This document shows, piece by piece, positions 44,414 through 53,664 of a DNA stretch of 55,345 bases. Each line of letters starts with the position of its first letter. Positions within the stretch are counted from its first letter, which is position 1. The notes under the pieces are model-generated. The model was not told the DNA's origin. It made no database searches and saw nothing but the letters and a program-made list of their open reading frames with translations. The position numbers were made by a program, and so were the translations under genes. The stretch comes from JAVVSK01 sp036654235 (GTDB lineage Bacteria; Bacillota; Clostridia; Christensenellales; CAG-138), in contig JAVVSK010000011.1 of assembly GCA_036654235.1 (NCBI GenBank), forward strand, positions 1 through 55,345, written 5' to 3'.

Positions 44414-45520
44414 ATGATAAATCCGAACAACGTTGCCTTTTCTGTTTTTGGCAAGCCGATATATTGGTATGGAATCTTAATGGCGCTTGGAATAATTATT
44501 GCAATAGTTATAGCGTCATCCGAAGCCAAACGGAAAAAAATGGGGAAAGATGCGGTTGTTGACATCGCCCTTTGGATTGTGCCCTTTGGAATAATAGGCG
44601 CACGTATCTATTATGTAATTTTTAATTTTGGTCTTTTTGCAAACGACCCTATTTCGATCCTTTATATCTGGAATGGCGGTCTTGCAATTTACGGCGCCAT
44701 TATAGGCGGGATACTTGGCGGAATAATATATTGCTGCCGTAAAAAGGTGCCTTTCCTTAGAGTTGCTGATATTGCTGCTCCCGGGCTTGTACTCGCTCAG
44801 GCTATAGGAAGATGGGGCAACTTTTTTAATCAGGAAGCATATGGTTTACCTGTAACCGACCCGAGCATGTATTGGTTTCCTCTTGCTGTGCGAATAGATG
44901 ATATTCAACATCAGTTTAACGGTGTCGTATGTTCAAATCCATATCACCTTGCGACATTTTTCTATGAAAGTGTATGGTGTCTCTTAATATTCATATTGAT
45001 ATGGAGTGTGCGCAAGAAGTTTAAGCATGATGGAGATGCATTTTTCTTGTATGCTCTTTTATATTCCTTTGAACGTATGTTTGTAGAAGGATTGCGCGGA
45101 GACAGCCTATACCTATTTAATACGGGAATCAGAGTTTCTCAGCTTCTCAGTCTTATAATATTCGTTGGGATATTCATATTTTTTATAGTTCGCATGGTGA
45201 AAGAGAAAAAGGGACATTATATATCATGGTCTAAACCATATTCTATTGAGCCTATCCCTGATCTGCCTATCGTTGAGGCACAGGTCTTTGAATCATCCCA
45301 AAAAACAGATCCCGAAAATGCCGAAGATGTATTAAAACCGGAAGATACATCGGATGAATCGGAAATAATTGACAAACCGAAAAAGGGTAGGGATGTCGAA
45401 TCATCGGCAACGGAAGAAGCCTTAGATGAGTTGGAAGAAATCAATGAAGACGAAGAAATCAACGAGTCGGAAGAAGATGGCGATCAGCCGAAAGATGACG
45501 GAGAAACGGAGAAAAAATGA
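44414..45520 (+). CDS. lgt: Prolipoprotein diacylglyceryl transferase with acidic tail
   Basis: Lgt attaches diacylglycerol from phosphatidylglycerol to the lipobox Cys of prolipoproteins in the membrane. Residues 1-266 are the usual enzyme with about seven helices, including WYGILMALGI and the signature AIGRWGNFFNQEAYG (130-144, in place of GRIGNFINxE). Beyond residue 267 is a tail of about 100 residues rich in Glu and Asp (EELEEINEDEEINESEEDGD-like composition), presumably cytoplasmic and disordered. Typical Lgt lacks such a tail. It overlaps pncB by 4 bp. It would serve the several lipoproteins in this window. Confidence 0.93.
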   Translation: MINPNNVAFSVFGKPIYWYGILMALGIIIAIVIASSEAKRKKMGKDAVVDIALWIVPFGIIGARIYYVIFNFGLFANDPISILYIWNGGLAIYGAIIGGILGGIIYCCRKKVPFLRVADIAAPGLVLAQAIGRWGNFFNQEAYGLPVTDPSMYWFPLAVRIDDIQHQFNGVVCSNPYHLATFFYESVWCLLIFILIWSVRKKFKHDGDAFFLYALLYSFERMFVEGLRGDSLYLFNTGIRVSQLLSLIIFVGIFIFFIVRMVKEKKGHYISWSKPYSIEPIPDLPIVEAQVFESSQKTDPENAEDVLKPEDTSDESEIIDKPKKGRDVESSATEEALDELEEINEDEEINESEEDGDQPKDDGETEKK

Positions 45521-46968
45521 ATACTCAATTAGGTGAAGAACGCAACCTTACAATGTTGACCGATCTTTATCAGCTTACAATGATGTATGGCTATTATAAA
45601 TGTGGCTGTGAAAATCAAGAGGTTGTCTTTGATCTGTTCTTTAGGGAAATCGGATCTCGCTCTTATTGCGTTATGGCAGGAACGGAATCCGTAATGGATA
45701 TAGTAAACAACCTTCGTTTTGACAAGAGTGATGTTGAATATTTAAGATCGCTCAATATGTTTGACGATGGATTTTTGAAGCTTTTGAGTGAGCTGAGATT
45801 TACCGGTGAAATATATGGCATGAAGGAAGGCACATTGGTTTTCCCGCGTGAGCCGCTGATAAGGGTAAAAGCGCCAATATTACAGGCTCAGCTTTTGGAG
45901 ACTGCACTTTTAAACGTCGTAAATCATCAAACGCTTATAGCGACAAAGGCGAGCAGGGTGCAAGAGGCAGCGGGAGACGACCTTGTTATGGAATTTGGGT
46001 TACGGCGCGCACAGGGACCGGACGCTGGAGTTTACGGCGCGCGCGCTGCCGTAATAGGAGGGTGCGGAGCGACGAGCAATATTCTTGCGGGTAAGCTCTT
46101 TGGGATACCCGTTGCCGGAACACATGCGCATAGCTTCGTCATGAGCTTTCCTGATGAGGTATCCGCGTTTCGTGCATATGCACAAACTTTTCCCTCTGCC
46201 TGTCTTTTACTTGTAGATACATACGATACAATAAAGAGTGGCATTCCAAATGCGATTCAGGTGTTTAAAGAGTTGCGTTCAAGCGGCTTCGAACCAATGG
46301 GTATTCGTCTGGATTCTGGAGATATAACGTATATATCAAAGAAAGCGCGCGAGATGCTGGATGAAGCGGGATTCCCGAACGCGAAGATATGTGCCTCGAG
46401 CGACTTAGACGAATTTGTTATACGCGAGCTTAAAATGCAGGGCGCGGCGGTTAACTCATGGGGTGTCGGTACGCGCCTTATCACATCCAGCGACGTTCCG
46501 GCGTTGGGAGGAGTTTATAAAATGTCCGCGGAAAATGTTGACGGAGTTCTTGTTCCTAAGATAAAGCTCAGCGAAAATCCGATAAAGGTAACATATCCGG
46601 GTTATAAAAAAGTTGTACGGCTATATAGAAAGCGCAATGGAATGGCTATTGCTGATCTAATTGCAATGAACGACGAAGTTATAGATGAAACTAAGCCTTT
46701 GCGCCTTTATCATCCGGAATATCGTTACAAAAGTATGCTGGTAGATGATTTTTATTCGAGAGACCTCTTGGTTCCCCTTTTTGTAAACGGAAAACAAGTT
46801 TACTCTGAACCATCTCTAGACGAGATATGCGAATATGCACGTGCCGAAAAATCGACGTTTTGGGGAGAATATAGGCGACTTATGAACCCCGATATATTTA
46901 AAGTGGATATGTCTGATAAACTGTATTCTCTAAAGGAACATCTTATAGCGGAGATCCGCGGTGAGTAA
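45517..46968 (+). CDS. pncB: Nicotinate phosphoribosyltransferase
   Basis: The 483-aa enzyme makes nicotinate mononucleotide from nicotinate and PRPP in NAD salvage. It opens LTMLTDLYQLTMMYGYY, the family's hallmark. Others are MEFGLRRAQGPDAGVYGAR, GTHAHSFVMSF (region of the phosphorylated His), LLVDTYDT and IRLDSGDITYISKKAR. The size fits the bacterial class-I/II NAPRTase group. The ATGA overlap with lgt suggests coupled translation, though the two functions are unrelated. A bidirectional terminator follows. Confidence 0.94.
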   Translation: MNTQLGEERNLTMLTDLYQLTMMYGYYKCGCENQEVVFDLFFREIGSRSYCVMAGTESVMDIVNNLRFDKSDVEYLRSLNMFDDGFLKLLSELRFTGEIYGMKEGTLVFPREPLIRVKAPILQAQLLETALLNVVNHQTLIATKASRVQEAAGDDLVMEFGLRRAQGPDAGVYGARAAVIGGCGATSNILAGKLFGIPVAGTHAHSFVMSFPDEVSAFRAYAQTFPSACLLLVDTYDTIKSGIPNAIQVFKELRSSGFEPMGIRLDSGDITYISKKAREMLDEAGFPNAKICASSDLDEFVIRELKMQGAAVNSWGVGTRLITSSDVPALGGVYKMSAENVDGVLVPKIKLSENPIKVTYPGYKKVVRLYRKRNGMAIADLIAMNDEVIDETKPLRLYHPEYRYKSMLVDDFYSRDLLVPLFVNGKQVYSEPSLDEICEYARAEKSTFWGEYRRLMNPDIFKVDMSDKLYSLKEHLIAEIRGE

Positions 46969-47022
46969 TATTTAAAAAAAATCAGATAAATTTTACCAGT
47001 GCAATAAGAATAACTTAACAAT

Positions 47023-47060
47023 AAAAAAATGCCGCTGATTTTTATTCGGCGGCATTTTTT
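47023..47060. terminator. Bidirectional terminator
   Basis: A 7-bp G+C-rich stem (ATGCCGC/GCGGCAT) is flanked by an A-run on the left and a T-run on the right, extending the pairing. It lies between the convergent pncB and aminotransferase genes and should work in both directions. Confidence 0.85.
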
Positions 47061-47080
47061 ATAAGCGTTAAATTCTAGGT

Positions 47081-48256
47081 TTATTTTTTAAGAGAATCAA
47101 GGAATGCTTTTATACGTTTTACGGCTTCCTTCAAATCATTAATATCGGTAGCATAGCAGCAACGAACAAAGCCCTCGCCGGATGCGCCAAATGCGGTCCC
47201 CGGAACAACGCAAACGTTGGAGAAAGCGAGAAGCTTATCGGCGAATTGATCAGAGGTAAGACCGCTACAGGTTATTGATGGGAAAACGTAAAAAGCGCCT
47301 TCAGGCTCATTGCAGGTCATACCGATCTCATTGAAGGCGTCAACAAGGTAACGACGACGGATACTATATTCGTTCATCATAGCTTTCATATCTCTCCAGT
47401 CGGTTTCAAAACCCTGACGAAGCGCGGCAATGCCCGCATATTGTGCGGGTGTTGGGGCGCTAAGCATAGTGAGTTGATTTATCTTTGTCATAGCGGATAT
47501 TATTTCCTTAGGAGCAGCGGCATATCCGAGTCTCCATCCGGTCATAGAGAAAGCCTTAGAGAAACCGTTTAAAATAACTGTGCGTTCACGCATACCTGGG
47601 AATTCAGCTATTGAGACATGGTGCTTTCCGTTATAGGTAAGCTCCGAATATATCTCGTCTGAAAGTATAGTGATATTTGTATCCCGTAAAATATCCGCGA
47701 TAGGCTTAAGATCGTCATATTCCATTATTCCGCCCGTTGGGTTATTGGGGAAGGGAAGTATGATTGCCTTTGTTTTTGGGGTTATAGCAGCTCTTAAAGC
47801 TTCTGGGGTAATTTTAAAGCGCGTATCCGCAGTTGTTAAAAGGGTAACGGGTATTCCGCCGGCAAAGGCAACGCCCGGTTTATACGCAACATAGGTGGGT
47901 TCGGGAACAATAACCTCGTCTCCAACATCAACGATAGCGCGCAAAGCTAAATCTATCGCCTGACTTGCGCCGACGGTTACCAAAATCTCATTTATATCAT
48001 AGTTCACGTTTACGCGCTCTTTCAGGTACTTTGAAATAAGCTCACGAAGCTCTATCATACCCGAATTCGAAGAATAAGGAATGCGTCCGTGCGCTAAGCG
48101 CTCAAGAGCTTCCTTCCTAATCGCTTCAGGGGTAGGAAAATCCGGTTCACCAACGCCAAGACTTATCGTCTCATCGTTAAGCATATCGAAATATTTCCTT
48201 ATTCCTGAAGGTGGCACGTCTTGAACTTTTTTAACAATTACATTATTGTAATCCAT
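47081..48256 (-). CDS. Pyridoxal-phosphate aminotransferase, class I/II
   Basis: The 391-aa fold-type I aminotransferase starts at ATG 48256, supported by GGAGAAG 8 nt upstream; the longer frame to 48301 lacks a site. Motifs include ISLGVGEPDFPTPE, PYSSNSGMIELRE, PFPNNPTGGIM (Asn-Pro turn), SDEIYSELTY and NGFSKAFSMTGWRLGY, whose Lys binds the cofactor. RCCYATDINDLKEAV contains the substrate-carboxylate Arg. It resembles the aspartate/aromatic PatA-type group; the exact substrate is unknown. It lies 52 nt after the VanW gene and is probably co-transcribed. Confidence 0.9.
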   Translation of the reverse strand: MDYNNVIVKKVQDVPPSGIRKYFDMLNDETISLGVGEPDFPTPEAIRKEALERLAHGRIPYSSNSGMIELRELISKYLKERVNVNYDINEILVTVGASQAIDLALRAIVDVGDEVIVPEPTYVAYKPGVAFAGGIPVTLLTTADTRFKITPEALRAAITPKTKAIILPFPNNPTGGIMEYDDLKPIADILRDTNITILSDEIYSELTYNGKHHVSIAEFPGMRERTVILNGFSKAFSMTGWRLGYAAAPKEIISAMTKINQLTMLSAPTPAQYAGIAALRQGFETDWRDMKAMMNEYSIRRRYLVDAFNEIGMTCNEPEGAFYVFPSITCSGLTSDQFADKLLAFSNVCVVPGTAFGASGEGFVRCCYATDINDLKEAVKRIKAFLDSLKK

Positions 48257-48308
48257 TTCTCTAACTTCTCCGATACTTTTATTAAATGCACTTTTATGCA
48301 TTGTTCAC

Positions 48309-49790
48309 TTATGAATCCGGTCTTGAGAGCGAGGGACTTCCCGTTCCAACTTTAATCTTGCCCTGCACCGGTCTATAATAATAGTGATAAAGTTCAACGG
48401 TGTCAATAACCTCGCCGTTTAAAAGTTTATCTCTATACGCCGTAGTATTATATCCTTTTCGCGATTTTACAATGGTTTGAGTATAGCCCAATGGCCATGT
48501 TGGTTCTTCGATGGTTATTGTTTTTTCAGGCTCAATTACCTTATCTGTAGTAGCGCGGACATTATAGGTTACACCATCGGGAAGACCTTTTCCATAGACA
48601 TAAATGCGCATTGTATAATTAGTGTTATCCGCATACGAAAAAATATATAAAGATTCGCCTGTATTGTTTATAAATTTTAAATCGGGACCATCCGTTGAAA
48701 CCGTTGCATCTAGTCCATAATCCACATATGACGATGGCCACGAATGATTCTTCCTTGAGGTTATATCAACTTCGTCTCCGCATAGCATTAGGGCGTTATG
48801 TAATGTTGTAGACACCTGGCAGATACCGCCTCCCGGCTGCATTTCATAGGTAGATCCGTTGACTATCCCCGGAGCGGAGAGCCATCCGCCATCGCTTGTG
48901 CGTGGACCCATAAAGTCATTAAAAGAAAATTCCTCTCCGGGCTTTATTGTACAACCATTTAAAAGCAAGGAGGCTTTTCTTATATTGTGTATACGATCCG
49001 GATGCTTAGCGCTTTCCGACATATTATACATCGTTTGAAAGACTGCATAAAAATTCGTATTCGACTTAACGTGTTCAATGGTTGTTTTAGGCGTAGCGGA
49101 GTCGTATATTGGAGCTACCTTTGCGGTATAAGTGCCAGATAAAAACATTGACTTTAGAGCCGAAACCATAGCCGACGAATTTAGTATTCTCCCATTCTGA
49201 CCATCGTGATATATAAAAGCTGGTTCTGAGACAAATTTATTGGGTTCCGCAAAGGGTTCGATAGGCTCTCTGTTTAAATAAACGGAAAACTCGTCTATTC
49301 GTGCGCTAAGAGAAGCTTCAGTTATAGAAAAAGCGGTCGAAAAAGCCGATTTAGAGTAATTTACATCGTTTTGAGAGAGAAACTTCGCAAAACGCGAATT
49401 ATTATTTTCATAGAGCAAAGCCGCAATCAAAACATCGTCAATATTACAAGAAATTCCGAGATCGCTTTTCAAAATCAAAGTTGAAAAATTTCCATCCGAA
49501 ACCGTATATGATATTGAATTCATTTTAATATTCAAGGCATCAAGCAGGATGAGACGGGCTTCGTCGTATTTCATACCGCTAACGTCTATTCCGTCTACAG
49601 TAACACCATCGGAAAATATTGAGTTTTCATCATAAAGCGGCGCAAAATTGCGTTGCACCGCCAATGTTATCAAGCAAGTTATAGAAAACAGCACAAAAAG
49701 CACTATTGTCACAAACCGCGTATATATAATTATTGGCGCATGTTTACGCCTTACTTTTTTACCAATCGTTTTGCCATTTTCAATGGCCAT
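48309..49790 (-). CDS. VanW-family cell-wall protein
   Basis: The 493-aa protein starts at ATG 49790 after AAAGGAG. A membrane helix spans about 20-45. Residues 60-200 look like a peptidoglycan-binding_4-type domain (VTVDGIDVSGMKYDEARLI). The VanW domain follows: CTIKPGEEFSFNDFMGPRT, GGWLSAPGIVNGSTYE and PGGGICQVSTTLHNALML. The C-terminal part is beta-rich and G5-like. It is anchored outside the membrane and probably acts on or binds the wall. VanW was named from vancomycin clusters, but there is no other van gene here, so no resistance role is implied. Confidence 0.88.
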   Translation of the reverse strand: MAIENGKTIGKKVRRKHAPIIIYTRFVTIVLFVLFSITCLITLAVQRNFAPLYDENSIFSDGVTVDGIDVSGMKYDEARLILLDALNIKMNSISYTVSDGNFSTLILKSDLGISCNIDDVLIAALLYENNNSRFAKFLSQNDVNYSKSAFSTAFSITEASLSARIDEFSVYLNREPIEPFAEPNKFVSEPAFIYHDGQNGRILNSSAMVSALKSMFLSGTYTAKVAPIYDSATPKTTIEHVKSNTNFYAVFQTMYNMSESAKHPDRIHNIRKASLLLNGCTIKPGEEFSFNDFMGPRTSDGGWLSAPGIVNGSTYEMQPGGGICQVSTTLHNALMLCGDEVDITSRKNHSWPSSYVDYGLDATVSTDGPDLKFINNTGESLYIFSYADNTNYTMRIYVYGKGLPDGVTYNVRATTDKVIEPEKTITIEEPTWPLGYTQTIVKSRKGYNTTAYRDKLLNGEVIDTVELYHYYYRPVQGKIKVGTGSPSLSRPDS

Positions 49791-49826
49791 AAATTGTGAG
49801 CTCCTTCACAAAAGTATCACATTGTA

Positions 49827-49855
49827 ATTATAGCGCATTTTTTTCATGATGGCAA
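49827..49855 (-). promoter_or_regulatory. Promoter of the vanW-like/aminotransferase pair
   Basis: On the minus strand TTGCCA (49855-49850) and a perfect TATAAT (49832-49827) are 17 bp apart, 36 nt before ATG 49790. No operator-like repeat is evident. Confidence 0.75.
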
Positions 49856-49977
49856 GTACGAAGGTTACATGGCATACAAAAAACTTGTTTATGTGTTTTG
49901 CCCGATCTTCAACTATAATATCTGTAGTATAATGTGATTTTCTCGGGTTTTCATCACTTGCAAATTGCACAAAAATA

Positions 49978-50017
49978 GAAGAATCCTTTACTTAAGGCTA
50001 TTAAGGCTTCTTTTTTT
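49978..50017 (+). terminator. Terminator-like hairpin without an obvious gene
   Basis: GAATCCTT (49981-49988) pairs with AAGGCTTC (50003-50010), one mismatch, extended by A-T pairs, and runs into TTTTTTT. No plus-strand gene precedes it. A TATAAT at 49928-49933 upstream is not matched by a good -35. It may end a short untranslated transcript or be left from a lost gene. Confidence 0.4.
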
Positions 50018-50083
50018 GTCAAATTTTGCAGAAAAACTTGTTGTATGTGTTGTATGTAGTTGTATTTTATATTATAATAAGGT

Positions 50084-50253
50084 ATGAAACTTAATTATGA
50101 TAAAAAATCAAAAGACCCAACTTACTTTATCCAAAAAGGGCTTTCGTAACGGGAAGAAAACTACAACGAAAAATATAGCCGGAATCGGAAAGCATTCGTA
50201 ACTCCTGAAGATTACGGATGATCCTTTGGCTTATGCAAAAGCAGTATAATATC
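50084..50253 (+). mobile_element. IS1634-family transposase N-terminal remnant
   Basis: ATG 50084 opens MKLNYDKKSKDPTYFIQKG and stops at 50149. In the next frame the text goes on as FRNGKKTTTKNIAGIGKHS, a stop, then LLKITDDPLAYAKAV. Together this is the N-terminus of IS1634-type transposases, with one frameshift and two stops. The catalytic domain is absent. Three TTGTAT repeats (50041-50066) and a TATAAT (50073-50078) lie just upstream, perhaps the element's end. Confidence 0.65.
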
Positions 50254-50528
50254 ATGAAAAACATAATAAAAAGTCACTGGAAGTATTTAGCGGTTTGTTT
50301 GTTTTTTTATATTCATTGCCGGATTTGCCGGAACATATGTACAATTTTTGAAGGGGGAATTGCTGGATGCTGCACTTGACGGCATATAATCCGGAGTGTT
50401 CAGACTCGCAATCTCCTTTTTTGCAGCCATAGCAGTGGAGATGGCGTCGTTTTACGGCTACGACTATTTCCTAGGGCGCTTTTCCGTTGCAAACAAGAAG
50501 TCTCTGCGCAGCTTGTTCTTTGACTGGC
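50254..50528 (+). pseudogene. ABC exporter N-terminal fragment
   Basis: From ATG 50254 the frame reads MKNIIKSHWKYLAVCLFF. After a shift at the T-run near 50301-50308 it continues FIAGFAGTYVQFLKGELLD and, past a TAA at 50388, FRLAISFFAAIAVEMASFY, then LGRFSVANKKSLRSLFF. This is the first two to three helices of a fused ABC exporter. It is cut off at about 50528, where the opposite-strand ABC operon ends. Nothing of its ATPase domain remains. Confidence 0.6.
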
Positions 50529-50535
50529 TGCTGAT

Positions 50536-51210
50536 TCAGACAACAGTTCTTCCGCCTTCCATGCGAATCGCTCGGTCACATTGCTCCGCAACAGACATAT
50601 CATGAGTAACGATAATCAGCGTTTTGTTCTGCTCTTTACAGAGTTTCATCAAAATAGCCATAACATTTTCTTTGTTAACTGCATCCAAAGAGCCTGTCGG
50701 TTCGTCGGCAAGAATAATCGGCTGATCACAAACAATTGCCCTGGCGATTGCTACACGCTGCCGTTCGCCGCCAGAAAGCTTTGCTGCTTTACGCCGTAGC
50801 TTGTCTGAAATACCAAGACTTTCTGCGGCGGCGTAAATACGTTTCTTGTGTTCTTGCCGCTTGATTTCTTGATTGTAAAGCAAAGGAAGTCGGATATTGC
50901 TGTAAACTGTTTCATCATCCAACAGAGCGAAATCTTGCACAACATATCCAAACATGTGATTACGCAAGGCACTTTGGCTTCCATCGCCCAGCTTCGTAAC
51001 ATCCTGTCCATCAATCTGAATACTGCCATCGTCTGGCTGCAAAATCAACCCGATCATATTCAGAAGTGTTGACTTTCCGGATCCGGACGGTCCGACAATA
51101 GCGACTGCTTCGTTTCCGGAAATGGACAGATCAACATGATCCACTGCTTTTACCGTATAATGATTTGTGTTATAGCTCTTGCAAACACTATGAACTGTGA
51201 TTGTCGGCAT
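50536..51210 (-). CDS. ABC transporter ATPase, LolD/MacB type
   Basis: The 224-aa ATPase starts at ATG 51210 after GGAGGG, 1 nt past the upstream stop. Walker A is GPSGSGKST, the signature KLSGGERQRVAIARAI, Walker B IILADEPTGSLD and the switch VTHDMSVAEQCD. The ADEPTGxLD form and small size mark the LolD/MacB/FtsE group, which drives FtsX-like permeases. Here two such permease genes lie directly upstream. These systems often give self-protection against, or sense, antimicrobial peptides. The substrate is unknown. Confidence 0.93.
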   Translation of the reverse strand: MPTITVHSVCKSYNTNHYTVKAVDHVDLSISGNEAVAIVGPSGSGKSTLLNMIGLILQPDDGSIQIDGQDVTKLGDGSQSALRNHMFGYVVQDFALLDDETVYSNIRLPLLYNQEIKRQEHKKRIYAAAESLGISDKLRRKAAKLSGGERQRVAIARAIVCDQPIILADEPTGSLDAVNKENVMAILMKLCKEQNKTLIIVTHDMSVAEQCDRAIRMEGGRTVV

Positions 51211-51211
51211 T

Positions 51212-52345
51212 TTATTCCCTCCTTAATCCTTGTGAAAACTGCGCACGAAATTGTTTGTGCACAACACTAGTAACAGCAAAAAGAATAGCAAGCACAGCAA
51301 GTGTTACCATAAAAAGGTTGAATGGTGTTGCCATCCGATTAAGCGCCATAATAAAAACTGTTCCTCCCAACGGAAGAGCATGATACAGGAGAACAAATAG
51401 GGACATTCTTGCAAATATAAATGAATCGGAAGCTCCAAACAGATGGTGGGTCGCGTAATTTGGGATCTTCCGTTTTAAAACTCGGTAAATATTTATAAGC
51501 ATCGCGCCCAGCAACACCAAAGAAGCTGTAATATAGAACAGCATATAAGTTTGATGTGTTCTTGTTCCGCTTATTGTGGAACTTTTCAAGAAGTCCGATA
51601 ATGTTTGTACGCTTACGTATCCACCAACATTTTTGGTTATTACATTCCTCATTCTGGCAATATCTTGGTTGGTAGCTGATTTGAATATAAGGCGGTCAAA
51701 ATACGCATTTCCTTTTAGTTCCCAATACTCTGAACTAGGGAAAATCTCTTGAATCGCTTTCAAGTCATGTGAAAAAACAAATAGAGTATCGTCCAACACG
51801 CCTGATGCAGTATTCAAGTAGAAAAGAGGATGGTATATTTCCATATCAGAGGGGGCTACATGTAGAGGGTAATCATTTCCACTTAACGAGATTATATCCG
51901 ACTTCACATCTTTTTTGTCATAAGAAACTGCAAATGTGACAGCATCGGACTGCACTTCGGAAAATGGCGTCAATTCCGCGTAAGCACCCATCAAAATAAT
52001 CACCTGTTGATAACCACAGCGACCAGGCATCAATACAAAAGTCCCTGCATTTCCGTTTTCGGAAAACACATCAGCGCAGTATTCATCTAGGGACTCAATT
52101 TCAGCTGGATCAAAGGGTATAGGAGCAGCTTTCGGCGTAATGTTGAAATGGGTACTTTTCAACTGGGTCATAGTGACATTGTTGTTTACAAAGCGACTAA
52201 TGGTTTCATTCTGTGACGCCACATGGTCATAACTCAAGCTGATAAGAATAAAAGCCATAATAACCATTGCCGTCAAGAAGCCATAGAATACAACCCAGCC
52301 GATTTCCTTAAATAAATCGGAGACTACTTGTTTTATCAGCTTCAT
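51212..52345 (-). CDS. FtsX-like ABC permease 2
   Basis: The 377-aa permease starts at ATG 52345, preceded by GAGAGGTG; a GTG 9 nt upstream overlaps that site. Topology is one N-terminal helix (about 15-40), a long extracytoplasmic domain (about 45-255), then three helices near residues 265-360. This is the usual four-helix FtsX/MacB layout. It follows the first permease by 1 nt and precedes the ATPase by 1 nt, so the three are tightly coupled. The large outer domain probably contacts a peptide or the envelope. Confidence 0.8.
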   Translation of the reverse strand: MKLIKQVVSDLFKEIGWVVFYGFLTAMVIMAFILISLSYDHVASQNETISRFVNNNVTMTQLKSTHFNITPKAAPIPFDPAEIESLDEYCADVFSENGNAGTFVLMPGRCGYQQVIILMGAYAELTPFSEVQSDAVTFAVSYDKKDVKSDIISLSGNDYPLHVAPSDMEIYHPLFYLNTASGVLDDTLFVFSHDLKAIQEIFPSSEYWELKGNAYFDRLIFKSATNQDIARMRNVITKNVGGYVSVQTLSDFLKSSTISGTRTHQTYMLFYITASLVLLGAMLINIYRVLKRKIPNYATHHLFGASDSFIFARMSLFVLLYHALPLGGTVFIMALNRMATPFNLFMVTLAVLAILFAVTSVVHKQFRAQFSQGLRRE

Positions 52346-52346
52346 A

Positions 52347-53339
52347 TCATGCACCTCTCAATCTGAACTGTCGTGATAGTTGGTAGTAGCCCATACCATT
52401 TACGAATACAGTCAGTATGATGTAGAGCATCAGTGTACCGCTAAAAATGCTACGGAGATCAGTCGAACTCATATAGGTAAGACCGTTTAGCAGAACGACG
52501 CTAAACAACAGCGTAGCCACAGATACCATCCCTGCCATCAACAGCAATATTCCCAACAGAATTCGCTTTCTGGACAACCCGAACAAGTGGTGAACCCACA
52601 CTTTACGGGCATTGTCCCTATACAGCATAAGAACGCTGTAAACAAAACAGAAAACCAAGCCGGTCATCGCAAACAGAACTGCCCGAGATAGAAAACTGTC
52701 AGAAACCAATCGCTTCATCAATTGTCCCAATGTTAAGTTATTTGACTGACGGTTGGTAACGATGGAGTATCCGCTTGAATCAAATAGAGCCACCAACTTT
52801 TCTGTTTCCTTTGCATCTGTAAAATACATCCCACTTGCAGTAGTAGATATCGACAAGGGATAGAGGAAGTCTACGTTGGTTAAAATTTGTGGCAGAATTG
52901 AACTACTGTATGTTCCTCGGATCTCCAATCCCGCACTTCCTGGCAACAGCACATTACCGCTTACATATGCCTTTTGAATTGCAGGAGTATCAGCAACATA
53001 GATCCCACCTTCATCATTCTGGTAATCGTCAATGCCAAGCTCCTGTTTTGCCCAATCAGAAAACCCGCAAAAGCCACATCCGGCGGAAAGACCATTTTTG
53101 AAAAGAATTGTCGCCTGTTCTTCCTTCGCCCACTTCTCAATCGCTTCAAAAAGCTGTGCATCCGTTGCTGATGCACTCGGGCTATTATATCCTGGTTCTG
53201 TGTTGCTCATAACTTGCAGTGTGTCCAGTGTACCTGTAGGACTGTATAGATAGTCCGAATAAATGATGGATACCCCAAGACCGATTGCAACTAGAATGAG
53301 TATGGAGCATAGAACGACTACTGTGTTTTTCCAATTCAT
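52347..53339 (-). CDS. FtsX-like ABC permease 1
   Basis: The 330-aa permease starts at ATG 53339; an ATG at 53345 directly abuts the GGAGGG site and is too close. It has an N-terminal helix (8-30), an extracytoplasmic domain (about 35-215) and three C-terminal helices. The outer domain contains AGCGFCGFSDWAKQELG, an unusual CxxC pair that could form a disulfide. It is the first gene of the minus-strand permease-permease-ATPase operon and pairs with the second permease as a heterodimer. Confidence 0.78.
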   Translation of the reverse strand: MNWKNTVVVLCSILILVAIGLGVSIIYSDYLYSPTGTLDTLQVMSNTEPGYNSPSASATDAQLFEAIEKWAKEEQATILFKNGLSAGCGFCGFSDWAKQELGIDDYQNDEGGIYVADTPAIQKAYVSGNVLLPGSAGLEIRGTYSSSILPQILTNVDFLYPLSISTTASGMYFTDAKETEKLVALFDSSGYSIVTNRQSNNLTLGQLMKRLVSDSFLSRAVLFAMTGLVFCFVYSVLMLYRDNARKVWVHHLFGLSRKRILLGILLLMAGMVSVATLLFSVVLLNGLTYMSSTDLRSIFSGTLMLYIILTVFVNGMGYYQLSRQFRLRGA

Positions 53340-53664
53340 TTGCATCCCTCCGTTCTGCTAATTTCCTTTTTCGTGTTGAAATATATCTGATCGAACTCGG
53401 TCACTTCTTCACCTCATCACCTATAAGACTGACGTATATTAGAAATCTTGCATTTTTTTTAGATTTTCTTATAAAAATTTCATGTTCATATAACAGACAT
53501 ATACTCTCTATGTTACATATATATCTACATTAGGCAACGGTATAAACCGCTGCCAGTTGTGATACGCAATTATTGTTGTCAGAGCAACAACAATGTGCGC
53601 TATATTTAAGAACCCCAATGCAGATTATGTCTTACTCATACTATGTAAAGTACACTCGGGCTCT
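53340..53664 (-). other. Leader region of the permease operon
   Basis: This 325-bp gap lies between the secreted-protein gene and the first permease gene, both on the minus strand. It has an 8-bp hairpin (ATTGTTGT 53572-53579 with ACAACAAT 53587-53594, 7-nt loop) without a T-run, and long A+T-rich tracts. No convincing -35/-10 pair is found, so it is unclear whether the permeases have their own promoter. Confidence 0.35.

Noticed and set aside
48309..49790. VanW as evidence of vancomycin resistance
   Set aside because: VanW-family proteins are common in Clostridia and no vanA/H/X/R/S-type gene is present.
50041..50078. TTGTAT repeats as a CRISPR-like or iteron array
   Set aside because: There are only three short, irregular copies next to an insertion-sequence remnant; they more likely belong to the element end or chance.
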